From Paenibacillus_S sp043945595 (GTDB lineage Bacteria > Bacillota > Bacilli > Paenibacillales > NBRC-103111), in the NCBI RefSeq assembly GCF_043945595.1, contig NZ_JBIFNP010000001.1, positions 5,456,001 through 5,520,000 of the forward strand: DNA of 64,000 nt, given 5' to 3'. Below, piece by piece: positions 1 through 7,994 of the stretch. Position 1 is the first letter of the stretch. Each line of letters opens with the position of its first letter. Position numbers and translations under genes: made by a program. The notes beneath the pieces are model-generated. The model made no database searches, had not been told where the DNA came from, and saw only the letters and a program-made list of their open reading frames with translations.

Positions 1-364
1 CGTCGTAATCGGAGACGCCGACAACTTTGTCTCCCAGCCCTAGAGCAAACAGCGTTTCCGTCTCGCTCGGCGATACCGAAACGATGCGCGCCGGAGCTTT
101 AGCGAACGTGAACTCTTGTCCCGTCGCATCCTTGACTTTAAAAGGATACACTGTCGCCTTGGCTCCGGCGGACGCCCCCGTCCCCGCTTGCCCACCTGTA
201 TTGGCGCCTGCGCCCGCTTTAGGGGGATCGGCCAAATCGCCCGCTCCCGGCGTTTTCGGCTTCTCGCCGCAGCCTGCAAGACTCCATGCCAGCGTCAGCC
301 CCAGAAGCGCCGCAGCCCCTTTACGCAGCCACCGCTTCCCTGTTGTTTCCCGTGTTGCCTTCAT
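1..364 (-). CDS. btuF: Cobalamin/iron-type ABC transporter substrate-binding lipoprotein, N-terminal part
   Basis: The gene runs off the left edge of the window, so only about 121 N-terminal codons are visible. The start is an ATG with an AGGAGTG site just upstream. The protein has a basic signal peptide and a lipobox ending SLAGC, so it should be a lipid-anchored exported protein. A Gly/Ala/Thr-rich linker follows, then the segment ARIVSVSPSETETLFALG, which is typical of the first lobe of BtuF/FecB-type (periplasmic binding protein fold) receptors. A cobalamin riboswitch lies in its leader, so vitamin B12 or a corrinoid is the likely ligand; this is inferred from context because the ligand-binding lobes are not visible. 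The btuF symbol is therefore provisional. Confidence 0.82.
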   Translation of the reverse strand, partial: MKATRETTGKRWLRKGAAALLGLTLAWSLAGCGEKPKTPGAGDLADPPKAGAGANTGGQAGTGASAGAKATVYPFKVKDATGQEFTFAKAPARIVSVSPSETETLFALGLGDKVVGVSDYD

Positions 365-534
365 TATTCCGCACTCCTATCGATCATGGTTTGCCAAACA
401 AAAAAACCTTCGTTCCTTTTCGGCGAAAAGAAACCAAGGGCATAACGACCTCCAATGGCCGTCCTGCCTGAACAGACAGAGCAACCATTGGCTCGCGACG
501 CTCCTTTTTCCTCGAAAGGGGACAGTCTTCGTTC

Positions 535-712
535 GTACAGGCAGGTCTCCTGACTTATGGGGAGCTGCAGACTTCCTCGCCTTCCCGCTGAAGTAAGAGC
601 AGTGGCTTCCTGAGGGTCATCCCCAATAACAGTGGCGGGACCGTGCCGGATTCGTACCGGCTTCCCTTTTAACTTGAATCGCATCTCGTATGCGAATAAG
701 CACCTGTTCGAT
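535..712 (-). promoter_or_regulatory. Cobalamin (AdoCbl) riboswitch
   Basis: Read on the minus strand the leader contains, in order, AACAGGTGC, AAAAGGGAAGCCGGT, ATCCGGCACGGTCCCGCCAC with TGT following, GGGGATGACCCTC, AGGAAGCCACTG and GTCAGGAGACCTGCC. These are the conserved B12-box and core elements of the cobalamin riboswitch family in the expected order. It sits about 170 nt ahead of the start codon of the BtuF-like gene on the same strand. By family precedent, bound adenosylcobalamin should switch the gene off. I did not resolve the expression platform, but the leader reaches the ribosome binding site, so translational control is possible. Confidence 0.93.
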
Positions 713-747
713 GTATGAAATGAGACAAGCCGCCCGAGCGGCTCAGT

Positions 748-1272
748 CTATTTTTGCGCGATCACTTTGATCACTTGCATGACTTTATCCTGATTCTTCG
801 CGTTTGCCGGAACGAAGGCGACCAGGTCCTTGCCGTTCAGCTTCAATTCCGTAAACCATTTGGTCTGCTCCAGCGGAATGCCGTACAAATGCTTTTCCGT
901 CTTTCCGTCCACCGGAAGCTCCAGCACGCCTGATGGGAAGTCCTCCTGCTTCGCAATGTTGTCGAGGCTGACGTATCCTCCCTGCTTGCCTATCACATTG
1001 AACTGCTCCGCCGGAACGATGATAATCCCGTTATCTCCTGCAGCTATTTCCACAATCAGCTTTTCCATAGAGAACACAGGTACGGTCAATACGCTCACCG
1101 TCGGCGCCTGCCCTACCTTCGCTTGGAGCGCGGCCTGCAGCTTATCTCCTACTTCGTTAGGTACCCCGTTCTGCCCCATCATAAAAATAGGCACGTCCGC
1201 TTTCGGGTCATTCCCGCAGCCGGCCAGCGCCAGCATCAACAGCATGAAGATCAGCAGCCATTTCCCTCTCAT
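748..1272 (-). CDS. Putative lipoprotein of unknown function
   Basis: The 174-residue protein begins with a short basic and hydrophobic signal peptide ending in the lipobox LALAGC, so it should be exported and lipid-anchored. The start ATG follows AGGAGAGGG. The mature part is soluble-looking, with a periodic alpha/beta pattern (for example GDNGIIIVPAEQFNVI). No transmembrane segment follows the signal. It does not match a family I recognise. It lies downstream of the Spo0E-like gene on the same strand and upstream of the riboswitch-controlled BtuF gene, but nothing ties it to cobalamin uptake. Confidence 0.75.
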   Translation of the reverse strand: MRGKWLLIFMLLMLALAGCGNDPKADVPIFMMGQNGVPNEVGDKLQAALQAKVGQAPTVSVLTVPVFSMEKLIVEIAAGDNGIIIVPAEQFNVIGKQGGYVSLDNIAKQEDFPSGVLELPVDGKTEKHLYGIPLEQTKWFTELKLNGKDLVAFVPANAKNQDKVMQVIKVIAQK

Positions 1273-1344
1273 AGTCCCTCTCCTATCTGATGAAAAACAC
1301 TATACTATCAGCCACCATCATATCATAAGTGAGAGCGCTCTTTC

Positions 1345-1373
1345 AAAAAAAAGAAGAACCGCATTAACGGTTC
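1345..1373 (-). terminator. Intrinsic terminator at the end of the Spo0E-like gene
   Basis: On the minus strand GAACCG, a TTAATG loop and CGGTTC form a six-pair stem followed by TTC and eight T residues. The hairpin overlaps the last codons of the Spo0E-like gene. Confidence 0.8.
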
Positions 1374-1630
1374 CTCTTGTTACGGTTCATATATTCATTG
1401 ATCTTCAAGTCAAGCATCATGCTGATCTCCACAACTTCAGAAGAGGTTAAGCTTTTGTCTATCTGGACCCGCTTTTCTAATTCCATTCGCAATTGATAAA
1501 TCTCTTCTTCTAAAGATAAGGCAGAAGATGATTGCTTCTTTTTCCCAAAAATCCACTTGGCCTGTTGATCCTTCTCGCGAACCCAACCCATATTCAAATA
1601 CTGCCGAAGCTGATATTCCGGAAAAGCCAT
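1364..1630 (-). CDS. Spo0E-like aspartyl-phosphate phosphatase
   Basis: The 88-residue protein has a C-terminal helical hairpin: EEEIYQLRMELEKRV, a short loop, then SSEVVEISMMLDLKINEY. This matches the Spo0E/YisI family, where the S-x-x-L-D signature (here S-M-M-L-D) sits on the second helix and the protein dephosphorylates Spo0A~P or related regulators. The N-terminal 40 residues (FPEYQLRQYLNMGWVREK) are an addition not found in the shortest members. A phosphatase role in delaying sporulation follows from the family; the actual partner is unknown. A ribosome binding site (GGAGG) precedes the ATG. The gene stands alone, with its own terminator. Confidence 0.78.
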   Translation of the reverse strand: MAFPEYQLRQYLNMGWVREKDQQAKWIFGKKKQSSSALSLEEEIYQLRMELEKRVQIDKSLTSSEVVEISMMLDLKINEYMNRNKRNR

Positions 1631-1758
1631 TTGTCATCCCTCCTTAACCACGTATCTTTAGACAAGATCGTTTCATAGAAATAAAAATTCATGAAATATT
1701 TCTTTACTATAAAGATACCAGCTTTTTCCGAGGTTGCAAATGACTACTTTTGTCGAAT

Positions 1759-2976
1759 TTACAGTTTTTGTATAAATTTACCGATCCGTTCGATCGCCTC
1801 GATCAATTGAGTGACGGAAGTCGCGTAGGAACAGCGTACAAAGCCTTCTCCACCCAGCCCGAACACGTTGCCCGGCACTGCCGCAACCTTCGCTTCATAC
1901 AGCAGCCGTTGAGCAAATTCCTCCGAGGTGAGCCCTGTGGAAGCAATCGAAGGAAACGCATAAAATGCGCCTTGAGGCTCGTGGCAGGTTAAGCCGATTT
2001 CACGGAAGCCCTGAACGACCAGCCGCCGACGTTGGTTGTATGACTCGACCATGTGGTCCTTTTCTTCCAGTCCGTTCTTCAAAGCTTCCAGTGCCGCAAC
2101 CTGTCCCATGGCCGGAGCGCACATCACAGTGTACTGGTGAATCTTGAGCATAGCGGAGATCAGGTCACGATGACCGCAGGCATAACCCATGCGCCAGCCG
2201 GTCATAGCGAATGCTTTGGAAAAACCGCTGACCAGAATCGTCCGATCCTTCATGCCCGGCAGCGAGGCGAAGCTCACGTGCTTCTGCTCATAAGTCAGCT
2301 CCGCATAAATTTCGTCGGAAATGACGATAAGATCGTGCTCTTCGACGATCTTCGCAATCGGCAGCCAGTCTTCATAGGTCATAATGCCGCCGGTCGGGTT
2401 GCTCGGATAGCACAGAATCAGGATTTTGGACTTCGGCGTCAAGCTTGCCTTTAACGATTCCGGCGTCAGCTTGAAGTTGTCCTTCGCGAACGTTTCGATC
2501 CCTACGGGAATGCCGCCGCCGATCTTCGTAATAGGCGAGTAGGAGATATAGCAAGGCTCCGGTATCAAGATTTCATCGCCGGGCACGATGAGCGCGCGCA
2601 GCGCCAAATCGATCGCTTCGCTGCCGCCGACGGTTACTAATATTTCATCGGAGGGCTCATACGGGACGTGAAACGAGTCATACAAGTACTCGCCAATCGC
2701 TTCTCTCAATTCCGGCAAACCGGCATTCGGCGTATACTTCGTGTTGCCGCGCTCGAGCGAGTACACACAAGCTTCGCGCACATGCCATGGCGTGCTGAAA
2801 TCGGGTTCGCCTACGCCCAGCGAAATAATATCCTTGCTGCCGCTGACAAGGTCAAAAAATTTGCGGATTCCGGATGGCGGAATCTCCCGGACCAGCGGGG
2901 CCAGATAGTCGGACATCGACTTGTTTGTTGGACTTTGCTTTTCGGTCTGATTCATCATGAACTCATCGTCCTTCAC
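1759..2976 (-). CDS. alaT: Class I/II PLP-dependent aminotransferase, AlaT-like
   Basis: This is a full-length fold type I aminotransferase of about 400 residues. Visible motifs are ISLGVGEPDFSTP near the N-terminus, NPTGG, the ISDEIYAEL loop and the PLP lysine context SGFSKAFAMTGWRMGY. It follows the Lrp/AsnC-type gene with a GTGA overlap, the same arrangement as alaR-alaT in Bacillus subtilis, where the pair serves alanine synthesis. The GTG at 2976 lacks a clear ribosome binding site. The ATG at 2958 has AAGGA ten bases upstream, so the real start may be 2958. Substrate specificity (alanine or aromatic amino acids) is inferred from synteny only. Confidence 0.85.
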   Translation of the reverse strand: MKDDEFMMNQTEKQSPTNKSMSDYLAPLVREIPPSGIRKFFDLVSGSKDIISLGVGEPDFSTPWHVREACVYSLERGNTKYTPNAGLPELREAIGEYLYDSFHVPYEPSDEILVTVGGSEAIDLALRALIVPGDEILIPEPCYISYSPITKIGGGIPVGIETFAKDNFKLTPESLKASLTPKSKILILCYPSNPTGGIMTYEDWLPIAKIVEEHDLIVISDEIYAELTYEQKHVSFASLPGMKDRTILVSGFSKAFAMTGWRMGYACGHRDLISAMLKIHQYTVMCAPAMGQVAALEALKNGLEEKDHMVESYNQRRRLVVQGFREIGLTCHEPQGAFYAFPSIASTGLTSEEFAQRLLYEAKVAAVPGNVFGLGGEGFVRCSYATSVTQLIEAIERIGKFIQKL

Positions 2977-3464
2977 GGCGAGATTAGCATACGGCGGTCA
3001 TCTTCATGATCTTCGAAGGTGATGCCGTCCTGCTTATATTTTTTCAAAATAAAATTGGTTTTGGTCGATAACACGCGGTCAAGCGGCGACAATTTGTTCG
3101 AGACGAACGATGCCACTTCCTTCAGCGTCTTCCCTTCGATCTCAACGAGCAGGTCATACGCGCCGGACATCAGGTAAACGGACTTTACTTCCGGATATAA
3201 GTAAATGCGCTCCGCAATCGCGTCGAATCCGCGGCCGCGCTCTGGTGTAATCTGAACTTCGATTAAGGCGGTTACCTTCTCATCGTCTACCTTGGCCCAA
3301 TTGACGACCGTCGCGTATTTCACGATGACGTGCGCGTCTTCAAGATCCTTGATCGCTTCGGCAACCTCTGCCTCGGAGGCGCCGAGCATCGTCGCGATTA
3401 ACGCTGGCGATCTTCTCGCGTCTTCCTTCAGCAGGTCGATAATGCGCAATTTGAACTGTTCCAT
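2973..3464 (-). CDS. alaR: Lrp/AsnC family transcriptional regulator, AlaR-like
   Basis: The 163-residue protein has an N-terminal winged-helix HTH (residues about 1-60, with LLKEDARRSPALIATMLG) and a C-terminal RAM/AsnC effector domain (residues about 65-145, TALIEVQITPERGRGFDAIA and the SGAYDLLVEIEG strand). AGGAGG stands ten bases before the ATG. It is the first gene of a two-gene operon with the aminotransferase, as in B. subtilis alaR-alaT. Lrp-type proteins usually control their own operon in response to an amino acid. Two inverted repeats just upstream (3486-3501 and 3523-3537) are candidate operators. Confidence 0.87.
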   Translation of the reverse strand: MEQFKLRIIDLLKEDARRSPALIATMLGASEAEVAEAIKDLEDAHVIVKYATVVNWAKVDDEKVTALIEVQITPERGRGFDAIAERIYLYPEVKSVYLMSGAYDLLVEIEGKTLKEVASFVSNKLSPLDRVLSTKTNFILKKYKQDGITFEDHEDDRRMLISP

Positions 3465-3485
3465 TGTCGGTTGATCCTCCTAAGA

Positions 3486-3537
3486 GTTTGCTTAAGCAAA
3501 CTTTCTTTATAACATTTGCCGGGTTTGCGCAGCAAAC
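3486..3537 (-). promoter_or_regulatory. Pair of inverted repeats upstream of the Lrp-type gene
   Basis: A perfect 16-bp palindrome GTTTGCTTAAGCAAAC (3486-3501) lies just upstream of the ribosome binding site. A second copy with the same arms, GTTTGC-GCA-GCAAAC, lies at 3523-3537. The centres are about 36 bp apart, some three and a half helical turns. The sequence relation and position fit an autoregulatory operator, but no binding data exist and the two could also be RNA hairpins. Confidence 0.5.
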
Positions 3538-3750
3538 TTTCCCGTTAGCATGAGCATGAATGAAGCATAAGCTTAAGTGTGCGCTCATACTCGGGAAATA
3601 ATTAAATTATTACTCCATATTACACCCAACAACTGACTTTTTGCAAAGCAAAATTGCAGGAGCTTGGGCTCGCATAACAAAAGCCCGGGGAATGCTCTCC
3701 CCAGGCTCTACGCTCGCATTTTATTTAAACGTTTATCTATACCAAACGAA

Positions 3751-4035
3751 TTATATACGATGAACGGACAAGAGCTTTCGCATGTAATCCTCGATTTCTC
3801 TTCCCCGGTACGGATCCAACACCTTAATATCGCAGCCGCCCGCCGCTTCGTCACCGGAGGCTACCCGTCCGAGACCGACAAGCTTGCCTTGATCGTACGC
3901 CGCAATCACATAAGGACTGCTGCAGTAGACTTCATACTGAAGCGCCGCATCCGTTCCCCGCCCCTCCTTCATGCAAGAAAGCATTTGTTCAAACGCGTCT
4001 TGAGTCGGAGCCACATTGTCCAGTGCGATTTTCAT
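3751..4035 (-). CDS. GNAT-like acetyltransferase, short form
   Basis: This 94-residue protein contains the central strands of the GNAT fold: PYVIAAYDQGKLVGLGRV, then a second strand (CDIKVLDPYRGREI) that corresponds to the region leading to the acetyl-CoA pyrophosphate loop. The usual Q/R-x-x-G-x-G/A loop is only partly recognisable as YRGREIEDYMRKLL. At 94 residues it is shorter than typical single-domain GNATs (about 140-160), so it may be a minimal or degenerate member. GGAAGG precedes the ATG at a longer than usual distance. Substrate unknown. Confidence 0.6.
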   Translation of the reverse strand: MKIALDNVAPTQDAFEQMLSCMKEGRGTDAALQYEVYCSSPYVIAAYDQGKLVGLGRVASGDEAAGGCDIKVLDPYRGREIEDYMRKLLSVHRI

Positions 4036-4159
4036 CCCTTAGATCACCTTCCATTAGTTATCTTCTTGATATTTATAATTATACACATATATGAATAAAT
4101 ATTCAACACCATTTTAAATGAGCTTGTCCCCTTCACAATAAATTCAAGTAAAACAAAAA

Positions 4160-4287
4160 AAGCCCTCCCTATAGGGAAGGACCACTGAAAATCACCGCCG
4201 CGAGCAGGAATCCTTTTTCGTTCATGAACGATTCCGTGCCCTACCCGTTTTCAGCGGCCTCCGATACTATAGAGAGGCGCTTTTTTT
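4160..4287. other. Structured element with outward-facing terminators, downstream of cysK
   Basis: The core has an outer stem of about ten pairs (CCACTGAAAA at 4182-4191 with TTTTCAGCGG at 4248-4257), an internal loop, an inner stem (GCAGGAATC with GATTCCGTGC) and an apical palindrome CGTTCATGAACG. On its left, CCTTCCC-TATAGGGAGGG followed by seven T residues is a terminator for minus-strand transcription. On its right, GCCTC (4257-4261) with GAGGC (4274-4278) followed by seven T residues is a terminator for plus-strand transcription. A minus-strand cysK transcript would contain the whole structure in its 3' end. It matches no RNA family I recognise. Confidence 0.6.
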
Positions 4288-4327
4288 CAATACAACGATT
4301 GTATGACAAGGCTGTTGACCAGGTTCA

Positions 4328-5264
4328 TCAGCCGCCGAAAATCCCCATGCTCAAATAACGTTCGCCCGTATCCGGGGCGATGCAGAGCACCCGCTTGCCT
4401 TTGCCCAGCTTTTTGGCTACCTGCAGCGCGGTTCGATACGGACGCCCCGGACGAAGGCCTGACCAGAATGCCTTCGCGGCTGGCCAGCTCCTGCGTCGTG
4501 CGCAGCGCGTCCTCGTCCGTCACCTGGACGATTTCGTCATACACGCCGGTATTAAGAATCGCCGGCACAAAGCCCGGGCTGGTGCCTACCAGCTTATGCG
4601 GGCCCGGCTTCCCGCCGGAAAGCACCGGGGAGCCCTGCGGCTCCACCACATAAATCCGGATGCCGGGGATTTTGTCGCGAAGCACCTCGCCCGTCCCCGT
4701 AATCGTTCCGCCAGTCCCGGAAGTAGCTACGAACGCATCGAGCCTGCCATCCATTTGCTCAACGATCTCAAGCGCTGTTGTCACACGGTGAATGTCCGGA
4801 TTCGCCTTGTTCTCAAACTGCTGCGGAATAAAGCTGCCCGGTATTTGCTCCCTCAGCTCCAATGCCTTCTTGATTGCCCCGGGCATCCGCTGCGCCGCAG
4901 GCGTCAGCACGACATCGGCGCCGTACGCTTTTAAAATATTGATGCGTTCCTTCGTCATATTATCCGGCATCACCAGGATCGCTTTGTAGCCTTTGGCGGC
5001 GGCGTTCATAGCCAGTCCGATGCCCGTATTGCCGCTCGTCGGCTCAATAATAGTCGCCCCAGGCTTCAGGATACCGTCCTGTTCCGCCTGGGCGATCAAA
5101 TTAAATGCCGCACGGTCCTTCACGCTGCCGCTCGGGTTGAAATATTCCAGCTTAACGTATACTTCCGCATCGTTTTCCCGGGTCATTCTTCTGATTCTAA
5201 CCGCCGGCGTATCGCCGATCAGCTCCGTGACGCTGTCCACCATGAGTCTGCTTTTGTTCGTCAT
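4328..5264 (-). pseudogene. cysK: Cysteine synthase A, interrupted by a frame change near the C-terminus
   Basis: O-acetylserine sulfhydrylase makes cysteine from O-acetylserine and sulfide. The PLP lysine context NPSGSVKDRAA, the TSGNTGIGLA loop and SGTGGTITGTG are all present. The start is the ATG at 5264, preceded by GGAAGGAG. The frame is open well upstream of it, but those codons read as non-family sequence. Near 4434-4437 the frame shifts by one base. After it, the expected ending ALQVAKKLGKGKRVLCIAPD through SMGIFGG continues in the other frame to a TGA at 4328, whereas the unshifted frame runs on to 4287 with unrelated residues. The family-perfect tail suggests a sequencing indel or a very recent mutation. 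Confidence 0.85.
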
Positions 5265-5341
5265 CCTTGTCGCGCTCCTTCCAAGCCTTTCCTGCCGGTC
5301 GTTATCTAACGTCCTTAATTGTAGCGGCAGAGACATTTTTG

Positions 5342-6664
5342 TCAAGGCTTGGCCGCCTTTACCGCCTGCTTCTTCAATGCATCCCGGCTCATGAAAAACC
5401 ACGAAACAAGCGGCGAGCAGCCGATCCCGAAAAGCAGCCAATTCATGACCGCCGGGGCGGTGGAATTCGAAGCGACAATGATAAACACCGCTGTGCCGAG
5501 AATCCGGCCGATATTTAACATCAGCTCTCGAAGCACGATGTATTCTTCCCTCTGCTTGACGCTGTCCGGATTTTTGCCGATCAGATCAAATACAGAGGAC
5601 GTCATCGGAATCGAATACAGCGGAAAAAAGAGCCCTGCCCCTATGCCGAAAATAAGCAGCGTCGTAAAATTGACTTTCCAGAAAAAAGGGACGAGAATCA
5701 ATACGATCATGAGAGCTCCGAAGAACATAGCCCCGCGGCGGTTTTTATTTTTGAGCAGACGCCCTGCGATCAAAAAACTGACGAAAGATACAGCCGAGCT
5801 GATCAAAGAAAAATTGCCCAGCTTCATCTCGCTCCCGGTATGTACGTAGACCAGCAGGGCGATCATGAAGCCGAATACCCCTTCGCGAATGCCTTGCGCA
5901 ACGAGAGCTAGAGAGACGGTTCGCCATGCGGTGCTCTTTTGCCTCAGACACCGGATGGTCAGAAACCATTCATAATGCCCCTCCGCCTTCCTTTTTTTCA
6001 GAAAAAAGCTGAACACCACCCCGATCACAAAAACGATCAGCGAAATGGTGAAAATAAGGCGGTACCCGTTTGTTTGCTTCATATGGACGATCAGGAAGCC
6101 CGAAATCCATGGCGCAATCATGCCCGCGCCCGCTCCGAGAAGCCCGGCCCAGCCGTTAAACCGGTCGCGGTTATCCGGATCGGTCACTTCAAAGTAAACC
6201 ACATTGAATGCAAGCCAAAACAATCCCGCCGACATGCCCTGAATCACACCGAGCAGAATGAAGAAATCGGCTGCCCGCTCCCCAGCCCAAAGCACGGTTA
6301 AATAAAATAAGGCCGATACGGCGACGCCTGCCCTCAGGCAGTTCATCTTGTTGTGCTCTTTCACCCATTTGCCCGCCATCCAGAACGTGACTGCCATCGT
6401 CAAATGATGGATCAGTGTAAACCAGCCGATCAGGGTAAAATCTTGTCTGGCCTTCCACAAATAAACGTTAACAAACGTACCGGACAGCGCATTCGCCGCG
6501 GCGACCAAACCGTGCACCGTCAGCAGCAGACGGGTTTGCGCTTCAAGCGGGGCTTTGCTCTTACGCGACGGCGTCTGCTTCCCGCTGCCCTTGTAGCGCC
6601 ATGCCGTGCGCTCATTTGCACTGCGAATCCATTTGTGCGGAAAATGCTTAGTTCCTGAATGCAT
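5342..6664 (-). CDS. Major facilitator superfamily transporter
   Basis: The 440-residue protein has roughly twelve hydrophobic segments, preceded by a basic cytoplasmic N-terminus of about 40 residues (SGKQTPSRKSKAPLEAQTR). The segment AGKWVKEHNKMNCLRAG matches the loop 2-3 position where MFS proteins carry a charged motif. The start ATG has AGGTGAG upstream. Substrate cannot be read from the sequence. It ends 77 bases before cysK on the same strand; no terminator is obvious between them, so co-transcription with cysK is possible. Confidence 0.75.
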   Translation of the reverse strand: MHSGTKHFPHKWIRSANERTAWRYKGSGKQTPSRKSKAPLEAQTRLLLTVHGLVAAANALSGTFVNVYLWKARQDFTLIGWFTLIHHLTMAVTFWMAGKWVKEHNKMNCLRAGVAVSALFYLTVLWAGERAADFFILLGVIQGMSAGLFWLAFNVVYFEVTDPDNRDRFNGWAGLLGAGAGMIAPWISGFLIVHMKQTNGYRLIFTISLIVFVIGVVFSFFLKKRKAEGHYEWFLTIRCLRQKSTAWRTVSLALVAQGIREGVFGFMIALLVYVHTGSEMKLGNFSLISSAVSFVSFLIAGRLLKNKNRRGAMFFGALMIVLILVPFFWKVNFTTLLIFGIGAGLFFPLYSIPMTSSVFDLIGKNPDSVKQREEYIVLRELMLNIGRILGTAVFIIVASNSTAPAVMNWLLFGIGCSPLVSWFFMSRDALKKQAVKAAKP

Positions 6665-6741
6665 AAGCTCACCTGAATTGTTGGATTAGGGTGTTTCGTC
6701 TTGTTAACCTTCCCCCTAAGCCAAAAATCATGAGCGTATAC

Positions 6742-6776
6742 AAAAAAAGGAATACTCACGCTTTCATGAGCATTCC
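6742..6776 (-). terminator. Intrinsic terminator after the zinc-ribbon gene
   Basis: On the minus strand GGAATGCTCA and TGAGTATTCC form a ten-pair stem with an eight-base loop, followed by seven T residues. It closes the transcript of the gene group at 6794-7878. Confidence 0.88.
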
Positions 6777-6793
6777 TTGTTCTGCGCTTGCCT

Positions 6794-7288
6794 TTATTGG
6801 CCGCCATGCTGCTTGAGCAGCTCGATCAGACCCGAGCGGTCCTGTTCCGACAGCACCTGCTCAACCTTGTAGCAGGACGGACAAACGTATACTTTCACAG
6901 CATAATCCGTTTTCAACAAAGGCTTCTTCAGCGGCTTGGGAGCGTTAGGTTCAAAGCCCGGCAGCGCTTTCTGATGACCGGCAAGCAGCATTAAGCTCTG
7001 GCAGGCGGAGCATTCCGGCGCTTCCTCCTGTGTATCCAGAACACGCTGTACGCCTTCCTCATAATCGTCCATGACGTCGAAATCTTCGTCTTCCTCGTAA
7101 TCTTCCTCATAGTCGTCCAGCTCTTCGTACGTCACTTCTTCGCCGGTCGGTCTTACTTGCAATTGTATGCTGCGGTATTGTCCAAGCTCGTTAAAGCAAT
7201 GAGGACAAGTGTCCTCCGGACCGATCTCCGGGTCCCATACGATCTCGGTCTGACACCATGGACACAGCTGGTCATGCTCATGCGGCAT
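6794..7288 (-). CDS. Acidic zinc-ribbon protein of unknown function
   Basis: From the ATG at 7288 (preceded by GGAGG) the protein has 164 residues. Four CxxC pairs are visible: CPWC and CPHC near the N-terminus, CSAC in the middle and CPSC near the C-terminus. This suggests two zinc ribbons, one formed by the first two pairs and one by the last two. Between them lies a very acidic stretch rich in Asp, Glu and Tyr (about residues 58-80). I do not know a named function. It is the last gene of a cluster with a 27-residue membrane peptide, a DUF350 protein and PspA, which points to an envelope-associated role by context only. Confidence 0.65.
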   Translation of the reverse strand: MPHEHDQLCPWCQTEIVWDPEIGPEDTCPHCFNELGQYRSIQLQVRPTGEEVTYEELDDYEEDYEEDEDFDVMDDYEEGVQRVLDTQEEAPECSACQSLMLLAGHQKALPGFEPNAPKPLKKPLLKTDYAVKVYVCPSCYKVEQVLSEQDRSGLIELLKQHGGQ

Positions 7289-7337
7289 CCTACATTCCTC
7301 CGATTCTTTAGCTAGCCAATCATTAGCTGGTATCGCT

Positions 7338-7421
7338 CTATGCATGCTGAATAAAATAATAAATGCCTATGCCGAAAAATACAAGCGCAAGCGCAAACAA
7401 GGTACCCCACAAATACTTCAT
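7338..7421 (-). CDS. 27-residue single-span membrane peptide
   Basis: A strong ribosome binding site (CAGGAGG, spacing 7) precedes the ATG at 7421. The peptide begins MKYLWGTLFALALVFF, is almost entirely one hydrophobic helix and ends with YYFIQHA, then TAG at 7338. It lies between the DUF350 gene and the zinc-ribbon gene, all on the same strand and closely spaced. Short membrane peptides of this type often modulate a larger membrane partner; DUF350 or PspA are candidates by position only. Confidence 0.65.
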   Translation of the reverse strand: MKYLWGTLFALALVFFGIGIYYFIQHA

Positions 7422-7458
7422 TTCACTGCCTCCTGAATCAGATCCCAGCCTGTAAAAA

Positions 7459-7878
7459 TCAGGTTACGCTGGCCCCGATAACATACGAAATCGAAATGGA
7501 GATCATCATGGAAAGCAGCCCGACCGCCTTATTATCCTTTTGAATCTCCTCGTCAATTTTAAAATAAGGCGTCAAAAATTCAAAGATAAAATAGGCGACG
7601 AGCAGCAAAATAAATCCGTATCCCGCCCAGATTAACGAATGCAGCAATGAATCGTTATTCAAAATCGCAAAACGGAACAAATTGCAAATCCCGAAAATTT
7701 TGCCTCCGGTCGCCATGGCAACCGAAATGTTGCCGTTCTTGATCTCCTCCCAGTCCTTGTACTTGGTCACCACTTCAAATACGGCGAGAAACACAATCAA
7801 GGCTACTATCGCTACGGAAAAAAACGCCAGCGTCTCAATATACGGATTAGCTAACAATACATCCACCTCTTCATTCAA
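7459..7878 (-). CDS. DUF350 family membrane protein (YshE/YjfL-like)
   Basis: The 139-residue protein has four hydrophobic segments and the DUF350 signature region KYKDWEEIKNGNISVAMATG with GGKIFGICN following. The start is a TTG at 7878 with GAGG nine bases upstream; the ATG nearby is in a different frame. In Bacillus subtilis a DUF350 gene (yshE) lies next to mutSB, and here it lies close to mutS2 with pspA between them, so local gene order is conserved. DUF350 has no established biochemical function; association with phage-shock-type envelope genes is common. Confidence 0.82.
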   Translation of the reverse strand: MNEEVDVLLANPYIETLAFFSVAIVALIVFLAVFEVVTKYKDWEEIKNGNISVAMATGGKIFGICNLFRFAILNNDSLLHSLIWAGYGFILLLVAYFIFEFLTPYFKIDEEIQKDNKAVGLLSMMISISISYVIGASVT

Positions 7879-7994
7879 CGTTCATAACCTCACCCTCATG
7901 AAGATCTTATCAAATCATGGGATTGTGCGACAACGGGGGAAGAGACTGCGGCTATCGCTGCAGTCTCTACCGGTTATTCGATGCCTATGCGGTT

